A DNA stretch of 64,000 nucleotides from an uncultured Desulfovibrio sp. (GTDB lineage Bacteria; Desulfobacterota; Desulfovibrionia; Desulfovibrionales; Desulfovibrionaceae). Each line of letters opens with the position of its first letter. Position 1 is the first letter of the stretch. The position numbers and the translations under genes were made by a program. This document shows positions 40,963 to 49,558 of the stretch, piece after piece. The stretch spans positions 186,001 to 250,000 of the forward strand of contig CAJXYU010000003.1 in NCBI GenBank assembly GCA_913063155.1. The letters are read 5' to 3'. The notes under the pieces were generated by a model. The model ran no database searches. It saw only the letters and a list, made by a program, of their open reading frames with translations, and had not been told where the DNA came from.

Positions 40963-42354
40963 ATGGAACACATTCACTGCGACGTTCTCGTTCTCGGAGC
41001 AGGCCTGGCCGGTCTCCGGGCGGCCTGGGCGGCCAAAGAGCACGCCCCGTCCCTGTCCGTGCTGGTGGCGACCGGACCTTCCGGACCTTCCGGTTCTTCC
41101 TTTGCCAACCGCAACAACGCCCTGGGCATGCAGGTGCTCCTCTCGGATGAGGAATGCCGAATCTTTGTCCGGGAAGTGCTCGATCTGGCCCCTCCCGGCA
41201 CAGTGGACGAAACACTGGTCCAACTCCTGGCCAGGGAGAGTGAAGCCCGTTTCCGCGACCTCCAAAGCCTGGGCCTCGATTTCCGGCGCGAGGAAAACGG
41301 AACGGCCGCGCGCCAGCCGGGCTGCGGCAGCCCGTACCGTCGGGCGGCGATCTTTGACAACCTGGCGCACACCTTCAACCAATTCATTGTTAAAACAAAT
41401 GGTTGTAGCATCGACTTTGCAACCAACACTTCCCTGCTCGGCTTACTGAAAAGGGATGGCCGTTGCGTCGGGGCCTGGGGTATGAATAACGGCGGCACCC
41501 CTGTGACCTTCCAGGCCGGAGCCACTATCCTGGCACTTGGAGGCCCGGCCCCTCTCTATCAAAACAGGATTTGCGGCACGGGCAACACCGGGCTGGCCCT
41601 GGGGATGCTGCGTGAAGTGGGCGCAAAGACGGCCAATGAATCGTTTCTGCAGTTCATGTGGTACGACGGCCACGGCCGTTTCCAGAATCTCACCAGGCTG
41701 CTGGGCAACGGGGCCTATGTGGTCAGGCAGGACGGCCGCAGGGTCATCCCGGACATCCGGGAGGATCTGCTGGCCTCGCGCGAAGGCCACTGCCCGGCTT
41801 TCTATGGCCGGGAGGATGCCACGACTGACGAATTCCTGCTTTCCCATGCCTGGGAGGACGGCTGGTGCCGGGTTGAACTTTCCGGGGAGGTCGTGCTCAT
41901 CTCGCTCATGGCCCATGCGGGCAACGGAGGGGCCGTGGTGAATGCGGAAGGAGCTACCTCCCTGAAGGGACTGTACGCGGCGGGCGAATGCGCCACGGGC
42001 ATGCACGGCGCCAACCGCATGGGCGGAGCCATGGTCCTTGCCACCCAGGTCTTCGGCAGACGCGCAGGACTCGCCGCGGCCGAACTGGCCGAAGTCATGC
42101 GGGATGTGAAACGGCCCGATGCGAAATTACCTCCCGGAGCCTTTGCCCTGCATGATGACCAGTACCGGATTGACATGGACATCCTCCGCAAGGGCATGCA
42201 AAGACACGCCCTGTTCGGCCCGCGCTCCGGGCTGGAGACGTTCCGCATGGAGCTGCGGGAGATCGAGCGGTCCTCCGACGACCGGCGCACCCTTGTTGCG
42301 ACCGGGTCCGCCCTGGCAATTGCGGAGCACGCATTGGCTTTCGCCGAGGTGTAA
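40963..42354 (+). CDS. FAD-dependent oxidoreductase (fumarate reductase/aspartate oxidase-like flavoprotein)
   Basis: 463 residues. The dinucleotide-binding start HCDVLVLGAGLAGLRAAWAA and the FAD motif GLYAAGECATGMHGANRMGG place it in the family of succinate/fumarate/aspartate flavoprotein subunits. A central substrate domain is present; the long C-terminal domain of Sdh/Frd is shortened. No FeS or membrane subunits accompany it. GAAAGG lies just before the chosen ATG (40963); an upstream ATG in frame would put 25 extra residues before the flavin domain. Substrate unknown. Confidence 0.82.
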   Translation: MEHIHCDVLVLGAGLAGLRAAWAAKEHAPSLSVLVATGPSGPSGSSFANRNNALGMQVLLSDEECRIFVREVLDLAPPGTVDETLVQLLARESEARFRDLQSLGLDFRREENGTAARQPGCGSPYRRAAIFDNLAHTFNQFIVKTNGCSIDFATNTSLLGLLKRDGRCVGAWGMNNGGTPVTFQAGATILALGGPAPLYQNRICGTGNTGLALGMLREVGAKTANESFLQFMWYDGHGRFQNLTRLLGNGAYVVRQDGRRVIPDIREDLLASREGHCPAFYGREDATTDEFLLSHAWEDGWCRVELSGEVVLISLMAHAGNGGAVVNAEGATSLKGLYAAGECATGMHGANRMGGAMVLATQVFGRRAGLAAAELAEVMRDVKRPDAKLPPGAFALHDDQYRIDMDILRKGMQRHALFGPRSGLETFRMELREIERSSDDRRTLVATGSALAIAEHALAFAEV

Positions 42355-42439
42355 CAGCAGATTATGCGCTGGGGAAAGCCCCCCTTTAGCTTGCCTTCCC
42401 GGAACCATTCATCGATTGCGCTGTGCAAAACGATAAAAA

Positions 42440-42847
42440 TCAACCATGAAGGGAACACCCCTTCAAGATCTTGTCGATAGATTTTTTCCGGCCGTAGAAC
42501 GCCATCCCCACAAGGTTCAACTCATCACTCGAAACGGCCTCAACCGCCGCACGGTTGTCCTTATCGTTAAGGGTTGCGAAAAGCTCCTCGGTATACACCG
42601 TGAAATCAATATCCCGTTGCAGGGCTTTCCTGTGAATCGACTTCATCTTTTTCCGGTCCGCACTGAAAACCATGACCGGTTGTTTGATCATGGGAAGATA
42701 GGAAACGCCGGAGCCGTCCACATACTCCTCACCCATGACTTCCTGCGTCCCCGCTATACCGCTGACCGTAAATGCGGTTACGTTCAACTTCTGCCATGTC
42801 TGCAAGTCCTCCCTGACGACAACAGCTATTTTCGTGTCGAATTTCAT
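42440..42847 (-). CDS. DUF2000 family protein
   Basis: 135 residues: MKFDTKIAVVVREDLQTWQK, LNVTAFTVSGIAG, SYLPMIKQPVMVFSAD, TVYTEELFAT and a C-terminus GRKKSIDKILKGCSLHG, matching the DUF2000 pattern as I remember it. These proteins are related to the Pth2 (peptidyl-tRNA hydrolase) fold, with no proven role. Start chosen at ATG 42845-42847 (GAGAGGAG five bases upstream). Eighteen bases after the MarR-GNAT gene; likely co-transcribed with it. Confidence 0.8.
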   Translation of the reverse strand: MKFDTKIAVVVREDLQTWQKLNVTAFTVSGIAGTQEVMGEEYVDGSGVSYLPMIKQPVMVFSADRKKMKSIHRKALQRDIDFTVYTEELFATLNDKDNRAAVEAVSSDELNLVGMAFYGRKKSIDKILKGCSLHG

Positions 42848-42865
42848 GTTCACTCCTCTCTCTAC

Positions 42866-43810
42866 CTACAAATTGATTTCCATCTGGATATTGCACCTTT
42901 CATAAGGGGAATGCTGGGCCGTCCCTCTCTCAAATCCCAGCTTTCTGTAAAGGCTGATTGCCGGCTTGAGCTTGGTATTGCTTTCCACAACCGCCTTGGC
43001 CGCTCCCAAGGAACGGGCTTTCTCAAGAGCCGCGCAGCCCAACTTCCAGCCTATGCTTCTTCCCCTCATCCCGGTGGACACCGTCATTTTCACCAATTCA
43101 AATGTCTTGGAATCCTTTTTCAGAAGAGCACACGTACCAACGACGGCATTTTCGTATAGAGCCAGGAGAATGGCGCCGCCAGGTTCCAAAATTTTTCCGT
43201 GCGGATCTTCAAGAATTTCGTAATCTTCTCTCTCTACTTTGAAATGATGCCTGATCCATTCATAATTCAAACGTTTGAAGTCTTCATGATATTCATCCGA
43301 ATACTCCACAATCTCGACCTGTCGGCTCTCTCTCAGTTTTCGCCGTTCAACCACCCGCTCAAGGAAACTCCTTTCTCCGAGCAGAGACTCCATTTCCTCA
43401 AGCGCTTCCCAGAAGTCATGCCGCATCTGCCGGAGCAGTACATCCATTGCTTCGAAAACATCCTGCACCTGAACTTCCATGTTCGGAATCAATGCTTTCC
43501 CTGCAGTCGAAAGCTTCACCACATTGACGCGGGCGTCCTCAGAGCTTTTGCCCGTCTTGATGAGCCCCGCCTTGGCCATCTCCTTCACCACCTGGCTTAC
43601 GACCGGGTGGGAACACCCGATGCTTTTGGACATGGTTGTGATGGAACACTCCCCCTGCCGGGACAGCAGGTAAAACACCGGAAACCATTTGGGGTGGATA
43701 TCCACACCGTACATTTCATAAAGCCGCGCCGCGTCCACAGCGAAAACCTCACCCAACCGCCGTAGGCGGCTCCCCAATGCAACCTTTCCAAGATCTTGCA
43801 AAAAATCCAT
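42866..43810 (-). CDS. MarR-family regulator fused to a GNAT acetyltransferase
   Basis: 314 residues. Residues about 1-140 are a winged-helix MarR domain (YEMYGVDIHPKWFPVFYLLS, recognition helix SIGCSHPVVSQVVKEMAKAG, wing KSSEDARVNVVKLS). Residues about 167-314 are GNAT: GAILLALYENAVVGTCAL, the acetyl-CoA loop GMRGRSIGWKLG and YRKLGF. The pairing occurs in several bacterial groups; targets are unknown. Divergent from the PhzF gene across 129 bases holding candidate operators, so autoregulation and control of phzF are likely. Confidence 0.87.
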   Translation of the reverse strand: MDFLQDLGKVALGSRLRRLGEVFAVDAARLYEMYGVDIHPKWFPVFYLLSRQGECSITTMSKSIGCSHPVVSQVVKEMAKAGLIKTGKSSEDARVNVVKLSTAGKALIPNMEVQVQDVFEAMDVLLRQMRHDFWEALEEMESLLGERSFLERVVERRKLRESRQVEIVEYSDEYHEDFKRLNYEWIRHHFKVEREDYEILEDPHGKILEPGGAILLALYENAVVGTCALLKKDSKTFELVKMTVSTGMRGRSIGWKLGCAALEKARSLGAAKAVVESNTKLKPAISLYRKLGFERGTAQHSPYERCNIQMEINL

Positions 43811-43833
43811 ATTTCCAAGCCTCTTATATATAT

Positions 43834-43861
43834 GTAGCCAACTACGTAACTTAAAACGTAA
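43834..43861. promoter_or_regulatory. Candidate operators between the MarR-GNAT and PhzF genes
   Basis: A 12-bp palindrome GTAG-CCAA-CTAC type (43834-43845) is followed by a direct repeat ACGTAA (43844-43849 and 43856-43861) with a 12-bp period. The region overlaps an AT-rich stretch (TATATATAAG on the minus strand) that looks like the -10 of the regulator gene. A MarR dimer could bind here; this is inference. Confidence 0.4.
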
Positions 43862-43939
43862 TCTATGGATAACAAAAAAGCAAGCAAGGCGCCCCCTCCC
43901 GGACTTGCACCACACCCTCTCTAGAGGTATCTCTCTTTC

Positions 43940-44890
43940 ATGAATACAAAAATCACCGTTCTGCTGGTGGATGCCTTCACCACCGTTCCCGGCAAGGGCA
44001 ACCGCGCAGGTGTCGTGCTCGACGCCACCGGCCTTTCCGCCAGCCAGATGCAGGCCATAGCCGCCTTGATAAACGTCTCGGAAACCGCGTTCATGATCCC
44101 CACCCCCGAGACGGATGACCATGAATTATGGGTGCGCTATTTCACGCCCGCCATGGAAGTGCCCACGTGCGGGCACGCCACCATCGGCTCGCATTTCGCC
44201 CGTTCCAGCGCCCTCGGCATGGACAACGGTCGGGTGATCGCCAAGATCGGCGCAGGAAATCTGCCCGTGGACATCTGCACCGAGAGCGGCAGGAAAAAAG
44301 TGGTCATGACCCAGGGCGAGATCAGATTCACGCCCGAGTATGATGCAAATCTCAGGATGGAAATCCTGGAAGCGTTGGGACTTGAACCGAGCGACATGAT
44401 CAGGGATCTCCCGATTCAGGAGGTTTCCACCGGCCACTCCAAGGTCATGGTGCCCATCACCTCGGTGGAAAAACTGGACAGTCTCAAGCCGGACATGGAT
44501 CGTCTCAAAGAGATCAGCAGAAAAATCAGCTGCAACGGGTACTTTGTGTTCGCCTTCAACGAGGACGGGGACGAATGCCTGACTTCGGGCCGTATGTTCG
44601 CGCCCATTGCGGGAATCGACGAGGATCCGGTAACGGGCAACGGCAACGGACCGTGCGGCGCCTATATTTCCAGATACGGTCTGCTGCCGGATGCGCCGGT
44701 CTTCACCTACAAGGGACGCCAGGGCGTTGCCATGGGCAAGGAAGGAGTCATCGAGGTCACGGTTCATCGAAAAGACGGCGAGCCCAGAACCATTCAGGTA
44801 GGCGGCACGGCCGTGAAGGCCGGAACCATGAAAGTGGTGCTTACTGCGGACGCTTCGGGGAATCCATGCGCCCGTCCTGCTTACTCTTGA
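43940..44890 (+). CDS. PhzF-family isomerase/epimerase
   Basis: 316 residues with the diaminopimelate-epimerase-like double fold of PhzF/YddE. LLVDAFTTVPGKGNRAGVVL, the catalytic Glu48 in INVSETAFM, CGHATIGSHF and DEDPVTGNGNGPCGAYI are the family motifs. The natural substrate is not predictable. The SD is weak (GAGG about 15 bases before ATG). Its last 50 bases overlap the end of gmhB on the other strand. Confidence 0.88.
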   Translation: MNTKITVLLVDAFTTVPGKGNRAGVVLDATGLSASQMQAIAALINVSETAFMIPTPETDDHELWVRYFTPAMEVPTCGHATIGSHFARSSALGMDNGRVIAKIGAGNLPVDICTESGRKKVVMTQGEIRFTPEYDANLRMEILEALGLEPSDMIRDLPIQEVSTGHSKVMVPITSVEKLDSLKPDMDRLKEISRKISCNGYFVFAFNEDGDECLTSGRMFAPIAGIDEDPVTGNGNGPCGAYISRYGLLPDAPVFTYKGRQGVAMGKEGVIEVTVHRKDGEPRTIQVGGTAVKAGTMKVVLTADASGNPCARPAYS

Positions 44891-45422
44891 GTCCGGCAAT
44901 GACCTCTGCGGCCTCGCGCAGGTCGTCCACCACGAAATCGGCGACCTCGCCGCAGACGGCCTCCTCCTGTGAACCCTTCCCGGTGCGCACCAGGATGGCC
45001 ACCGCGCCCGTATTTTTCCCCAGAAGTACGTCGGCGCTCTTGTCGCCGATCATGAAGGCTTCGAAGGGATCGAAACCCAGTTCGCCCGCAGCCTGAATCA
45101 TCATACCCGGCTCTGGCTTGCGGCAGCGGCAATTGTCGTCGGGCGTGTGCGGACAGTGATAGACCGCGTCGAAGCTCACGCCTTCCGCTTCCAGCAACTC
45201 CATCATCCGCTCATTGCAGGCACGCACGTCCTTATCGGTAAAATATCCCCGCCCCACACCGCTCTGGTTGGTGAGCAGGACCAGGCCGAAGCCCATGTCC
45301 TGGAGTCGTTTCAGGCCCTCGACGGCTCCCGGCAGCAATTCCACCCCGGCCGGATCGTGCAGGTAATGCTTGTCCACGATGACCGTTCCGTCACGGTCCA
45401 GCAGTACGTACCGTTTCCCCAT
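44841..45422 (-). CDS. gmhB: D-glycero-D-manno-heptose 1,7-bisphosphate 7-phosphatase
   Basis: HAD phosphatase of 193 residues in ADP-heptose synthesis for LPS core. Nucleophile Asp9 and Asp11 in LLDRDGTVI, TNQSGVGRGYF, a zinc-binding loop CPHTPDDNCRCRKP and the late acid motif MIGDKSADV. The zinc loop separates GmhB from histidinol phosphatase only with difficulty, but LPS genes nearby favour GmhB. Its ATG shares one base with the pdxA stop (TGATG). Confidence 0.92.
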   Translation of the reverse strand: MGKRYVLLDRDGTVIVDKHYLHDPAGVELLPGAVEGLKRLQDMGFGLVLLTNQSGVGRGYFTDKDVRACNERMMELLEAEGVSFDAVYHCPHTPDDNCRCRKPEPGMMIQAAGELGFDPFEAFMIGDKSADVLLGKNTGAVAILVRTGKGSQEEAVCGEVADFVVDDLREAAEVIAGLKSKQDGRMDSPKRPQ

Positions 45423-46447
45423 CAAACAGCCTCCTTGCAGCCCACGATCATCTTGCGGACCATGTCCAGCGCGGCGAGAAAACTCTTGGTGGAAGCCTTA
45501 CCCGTGCCCACCACATCGTATCCGGTGCCGTGGTCAGGCGAAGTGCGGGGACAAGGCAGCCCCAGGGTAACGTTCACGGCCTCGCCGAAATGCAGCAGCT
45601 TGAGTGGAGCCAATCCCTGATCATGGTACATGGCCAGGACGGCCGGATACTCGCCCTTGGCCGCGAAATGAAAGAGCGTGTCCGCCGGGAACGGTCCCTC
45701 CACATTGAGCCCTTCTTCCTGTGCGGCCTGCAACGCGGGGATGATGGTCTTTTCCTCTTCCTTTCCGATCCGGCCCGATTCCCCTGCATGGGGATTAAGG
45801 CCGCACACGGCGATGGGACCATGCAGACAAAGACTCTTGAGGAAAACGCTGGTCAGCCGCAGGCAACGCAGAATGCGCTCACGGGAAATCAGAGACGGCA
45901 CCTGGGACAAAGGCGGATGGGTGGTCACCAGACTGACCCGCAGCAAGGGCGCACCGGTGTCGTCCATGTCGTGGCCGCACAGATGCATGCACACGCCGTC
46001 CGCGCCCACACCGAAGTGCTCGGCGAGAAATTCGGTGTGCCCCGGAAAGTCGTAGCCCGCTTTCTGGAGCATTGCCTTGTTCAGGGGGCAAGTCAGCAGC
46101 CCTTGGGCGATGCCGGCCTTGAGCACTTCCACTGCCTTTTTCAGAGCCGCGCCCGAAGCCAGGCCGCCCTCCATGGACGGAGCGCCCACAGGATAACCTA
46201 TGCGGGAAAGCTCGGGAGGCTGATGCAGATAGATGCCGGACTCGGCGCCCACAATATCCTCCACTGCATCAAGATCGGTCCAAAAGGAGGTCTCCCCCGG
46301 CTTCTGAAGCCGCTCCAAGGCGACGCGGGGCCCGATGACCAAATATTTCCAATCCTCGTCCGCCTGACCCGGAAGGCAGCGTTTGATGAGTTCCGGCCCA
46401 AGTCCGCCGGGGTCGCCAAGGGTGATGCAGAGTGTATGCTGACTCAT
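45422..46447 (-). CDS. pdxA: 4-hydroxythreonine-4-phosphate dehydrogenase
   Basis: Pyridoxal phosphate biosynthesis (DXP-dependent route), 341 residues. [30 protein letters not shown] (metal His), [18 protein letters not shown] and [16 protein letters not shown] (metal and substrate sites) and [17 protein letters not shown] are all PdxA signatures. Four-base overlap with the nudix gene and one-base overlap with gmhB. Confidence 0.96.
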   Translation of the reverse strand: MSQHTLCITLGDPGGLGPELIKRCLPGQADEDWKYLVIGPRVALERLQKPGETSFWTDLDAVEDIVGAESGIYLHQPPELSRIGYPVGAPSMEGGLASGAALKKAVEVLKAGIAQGLLTCPLNKAMLQKAGYDFPGHTEFLAEHFGVGADGVCMHLCGHDMDDTGAPLLRVSLVTTHPPLSQVPSLISRERILRCLRLTSVFLKSLCLHGPIAVCGLNPHAGESGRIGKEEEKTIIPALQAAQEEGLNVEGPFPADTLFHFAAKGEYPAVLAMYHDQGLAPLKLLHFGEAVNVTLGLPCPRTSPDHGTGYDVVGTGKASTKSFLAALDMVRKMIVGCKEAV

Positions 46448-46923
46448 TTCTCTTTTCTTTCCGCTTTGTTCAAAGATTTCCTGTAATCGTCCAGTATGTC
46501 GCCGTGATCGAAAGCGAGCTTGGGAAGTCCGGTCAGGGGGAAAATGCGCGCCTTGCCCGCATCGTCTCCCGCCCTGAGTCTTGAAATATCGTCGGCAACC
46601 GCGAGATAGACCACACTCACGGTGTGAAAGCGGGAATCTCTGTCAGGATCGGAATAGACACCGAAAAGCCCGGAAAGCACCACGTCCAGGTTGGTTTCCT
46701 CTTTCATCTCGCGGACGGCGGCCTGCTCGCAGGATTCGCCGTAGTCCACGAATCCGCCTGGAAGCGCCCACCCGTACGGAGGATTGCTGCGCTCGATAAG
46801 CACCACACCGGGGCCCTTGTCGTCAACATCCGCCACCTGAATGATGGCGTCCACCGTGGGGAAAGGATTACGAAAGGTTTCGACAGGGGTGTTGCACTTC
46901 GGGCAATTGCGCGTGTCGTTCAT
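46444..46923 (-). CDS. NUDIX hydrolase
   Basis: 159 residues. The Nudix box starts at Gly57 ([12 protein letters not shown]) and continues to REMKEETNL; the usual Gly before the last hydrophobic residue is Asn78. An N-terminal CPKC motif may be half a zinc site. Likely ADP-ribose/ADP-sugar or nucleotide pyrophosphatase; substrate unknown. First gene of the nudix-pdxA-gmhB operon. Confidence 0.9.
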   Translation of the reverse strand: MNDTRNCPKCNTPVETFRNPFPTVDAIIQVADVDDKGPGVVLIERSNPPYGWALPGGFVDYGESCEQAAVREMKEETNLDVVLSGLFGVYSDPDRDSRFHTVSVVYLAVADDISRLRAGDDAGKARIFPLTGLPKLAFDHGDILDDYRKSLNKAERKEK

Positions 46924-47112
46924 GCGGGCTCCTTTTCTTGGCCGGGACTTTTGCCCATGCGGCCCTTCATGTCAAACCGGAAAGATAAAAAATAAAAAAA
47001 TTTGCACTGCCCGGAACCCTCGGACTACAGGCACGCCCAATCCGCCGGCATGGCTCTCTGGCTGAAGTCGATCACACGAGTCCGGTGTGAATCGTACCTT
47101 ACGCCGGAAACG

Positions 47113-47181
47113 AAAAAAGCTTCCAGGGAACGCCCCTGAAAGCTTCTCTCGGCTAATGTGCAAAAAAAGGAAGAAGGATGT
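47113..47181 (-). ncRNA. Candidate sigma-54-dependent small RNA ending in a terminator
   Basis: In the gene-free 436-base gap (46924-47359) a sigma-54-like promoter at 47191-47207 is followed within about 70 bases by an intrinsic terminator: minus-strand stem AAGCTTTCAGGG/CCCTGGAAGCTT (one mismatch, 47117-47145) and TTTTTT. No credible gene lies between. The 5' part contains TCCTTCTTCCT, complementary to SD sequences, a common seed for translation-repressing RNAs. The rest of the gap (46924-47110) has some GC-rich palindromic sequence (CACACCGG/CCGGTGTG type) and a TTGACA that may serve the nudix operon. Confidence 0.5.
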
Positions 47182-47190
47182 TTTCATAGC

Positions 47191-47207
47191 TGCATCGGGT
47201 GTGCCAA
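47191..47207 (-). promoter_or_regulatory. Sigma-54 (-24/-12) promoter motif
   Basis: Minus strand TTGGCACACCCGATGCA. GG and GC dinucleotides are ten bases apart, as required, and TTGGCAC plus ATGCA match the consensus TTGGCAC-N5-TTGCA at all but one position. An activator-binding palindrome was not recognised upstream. Confidence 0.65.
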
Positions 47208-47359
47208 ACTTAAACCAAAAGGAGCATCAAATATAAAAGATCAACAATTCAAGCTTAATAGACACTCTCACTCTCATTTCACCCCATTCCATACGGGCAA
47301 ATAGGGTAAAATTTTTTATACCGAATTCCTAAACATCGGACTATTGCCCAAGCCCGGGT

Positions 47360-48838
47360 TCAACTTTTTTCACTGACGGGAAGGGTGAAATGAAACTCCG
47401 CCCCATGGCCAAGTTCCGACTCGACCCAAACCCGACCCTTGTGTGCTTCCACGATGTTCCTGACGATCATGAGACCGAGGCCGACGCTGGATTCGTCGCC
47501 CGTGGGTATGGCCCCGGTGCGCACGAAGCTGCGGAACAGACGTTTCTGATTTTCCTGGGAGATGCCCGGCCCCTTGTCGCGCACCACCACATGGGCACTG
47601 TGCTTATCCCGAGACAGGGTCACCAGGACGTCCGCTCCCAGGGGGGAATACTTGATGGCATTGGAAAGTAGATTGTCCACCATCTGGGCCACACGCTCAG
47701 CATCCCCCTTCACGGGCGGCGCCTCTTGCAGATCCACGGAAATGACGATCTCCTTGGCCGCGGCAGCGATATTCTGAATGCGCACCCGCTCGCGTATCAG
47801 CGCACCGAGGTCGAAACGGCTGATACGCAGGTCCAGCCTGCCCGAATGGATCACGGAAATGTCAAGAAGGTCGTTGACCATGCCCAGCATGTTGCCGGTT
47901 GCGGTCTGTATGATGTCGAGCAGTTCGCGCTGGTCGTCGGAAAGCCCGCCCGCCCCCTCGCTCAGCAAAAGTTGCACGAACCCGTTGATGCCGTTGATGG
48001 GCGTACGCAGGTCGTGAGCCACAATGCCCAGAAACTTGGTCCGTTCCTTGTCGTGCCTGCGGAGCGCCTTGACCATCTCCATGGTTTCCACGTTCTGGAG
48101 CACGCGGCAGTTGAACTCCTCCTCCATGAACGGCTTGTGCAGAAAGTCGTTGGCCCCGGATTTGAGAAATAAAGCGGAAAGGGGCGTGCTCACCCGTGCC
48201 GAGACCCCGATGATGACCAATTCCACCTGACTGCTCATCCGGCGCAGAGAGCGCGTCAACTCCAGGCCGTCCATCTCCGGCATCTCATAGTCGACTATCG
48301 CCAGGGCGATGTCCGGGTTCTTCTCGTAGAGCTTCAGGGCCTGCCTGCCGTTCTGGGCCTCCAGCACCTGGAACATCTGCAACTGGAGCTGCTTACGAAT
48401 AAATCCCCTGAACGAGGTGGAATCGTCGGCGACCAGGACCCTGATGTCCCGGTTGCGTCGCAGACGTCTGACCCGTGCCACCAAGGCGGGAACCGCATAA
48501 TTGTCCTTGACCACATAGTCGATAATGTTCCGGGAAAGAATCTTTTTACGGACGTCTTCATCCAGATTGGAAGTGAAGACAATGGAGGGAATGCCGAGCT
48601 CCCGGGCGTAGTCCACCACTTCGCCGTCGGCCGCGTCCGGCAGGGTGATGTCCAGAATGGCCACGAAGACGTCGCCGGCGTGCGCATCCATGTATATGCG
48701 GGCCTCGGCAAAATTGGTGGCCGTAGCCACCTGAAACTCGTCCTTGGCCGTCAGTTGGCGGGTGACCTCGTGCAGGATGGTCTTGCTGTCCTCGACGATG
48801 AGGATGATCGGCTGTTCCACGTCTTCCATATAGCCCAT
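47360..48838 (-). CDS. Histidine kinase with two N-terminal receiver domains
   Basis: 492 residues, cytoplasmic. Receiver 1 about 10-125 (Asp63 in AILDITLPD), receiver 2 about 132-250 (Asp183 in AIVDYEMPEMDG, LHKP lysine), then HisKA with His275 in VAHDLRTPINGI and an HATPase domain (NAIKYSPLG, DKGPGIS, SSVGLGLMIVRN). No membrane or PAS sensor. The order REC-REC-kinase suggests it integrates inputs from other phosphorelays. GAGGGC precedes the ATG. A 25-base gap follows tsaC. Confidence 0.92.
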   Translation of the reverse strand: MGYMEDVEQPIILIVEDSKTILHEVTRQLTAKDEFQVATATNFAEARIYMDAHAGDVFVAILDITLPDAADGEVVDYARELGIPSIVFTSNLDEDVRKKILSRNIIDYVVKDNYAVPALVARVRRLRRNRDIRVLVADDSTSFRGFIRKQLQLQMFQVLEAQNGRQALKLYEKNPDIALAIVDYEMPEMDGLELTRSLRRMSSQVELVIIGVSARVSTPLSALFLKSGANDFLHKPFMEEEFNCRVLQNVETMEMVKALRRHDKERTKFLGIVAHDLRTPINGINGFVQLLLSEGAGGLSDDQRELLDIIQTATGNMLGMVNDLLDISVIHSGRLDLRISRFDLGALIRERVRIQNIAAAAKEIVISVDLQEAPPVKGDAERVAQMVDNLLSNAIKYSPLGADVLVTLSRDKHSAHVVVRDKGPGISQENQKRLFRSFVRTGAIPTGDESSVGLGLMIVRNIVEAHKGRVWVESELGHGAEFHFTLPVSEKS

Positions 48839-48863
48839 GACGCCCTCTGTGGATGCTTAGAAA

Positions 48864-49469
48864 TCAGGTCACTGAAAACCCCTGCTCCTCGAGTTGTTCC
48901 AGATCGACGGCTCCCGAGCGGATGACCTGCAGCCTCCTGCCGTCGAGCACCCTGACCACGGTTGAGGGTTCTCCGCCCTGAGGCCAGGGTTTGCCTAGAT
49001 ACGCGCCATCCGTCCGGGCCAGAACGCCGGGGTCCAGTTCGTCCGGAACGGCTGCGGCAGGCATGCCGCTCATGTTGGCGCTGGTGGCCACCAGGGGAAC
49101 TCCCGCCCGACGGCTCAGTTCTGCGGCCACGGGATGGGGGCTCAGTCGTACCGAAGTATACCCTTCCCGATCCGAAACCAGAGACGAAAGCCCGGGCCTG
49201 GCCTTGACCAGTATGGACAGAGGGCCGGGCCAGAACGCGTCGGCCAGGGCCTGAACGCCGTCCGGGACCTCTTCGGTCACGGCATGAATACCCTCGGGCC
49301 AGCCTATGATCAACGGCAGGGGTTTGTTCATGTCCCTTGCCTTGATTTCCGCAACACGACGACAGGCCCCGTCGTCGGTAGCCGCACATCCGATGGCATA
49401 AAGCGTCTCGGTGGGATAGACGACAACGCCTCCGGCTTTCAATGCTTCAAGCACCTTGTCCACGTCCAT
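48864..49469 (-). CDS. tsaC: Threonylcarbamoyl-AMP synthase (Sua5/YciO/YrdC family)
   Basis: First step of t6A37 tRNA modification. 201 residues with a YrdC fold: VVVYPTETLYAIGCAATDD, KPLPLIIGWPE, DAFWPGPLSILVKAR, SVRLSPHPVA and PLVATSANMSG are the family motifs. It lacks the Sua5 C-terminal domain. A paralogous role (YciO-like) is possible, but the KxR/SxN core is intact. Confidence 0.88.
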   Translation of the reverse strand: MDVDKVLEALKAGGVVVYPTETLYAIGCAATDDGACRRVAEIKARDMNKPLPLIIGWPEGIHAVTEEVPDGVQALADAFWPGPLSILVKARPGLSSLVSDREGYTSVRLSPHPVAAELSRRAGVPLVATSANMSGMPAAAVPDELDPGVLARTDGAYLGKPWPQGGEPSTVVRVLDGRRLQVIRSGAVDLEQLEEQGFSVT

Positions 49470-49558
49470 CCTCCATCAGCAGCATGCCACACAAGGAAAA
49501 AACTGGGGATTATTTATTCCTGGATTCATGAAAAACAACCGAATATGCATACGGACGG

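Noticed and set aside
46924-47110. Possible tRNA-Sec or other structured RNA in the GC-rich part of the gap
   Set aside because: No cloverleaf, no T-loop consensus and no CCA could be fitted.
46972-47187. 71-codon minus-strand open frame beginning MKTSFFLFLHISREKL
   Set aside because: It runs through the intrinsic terminator at 47113-47145, has no SD, and its sequence is not protein-like after residue 25. Its ATG would lie at the start of the candidate small RNA, so a very short peptide cannot be wholly excluded.
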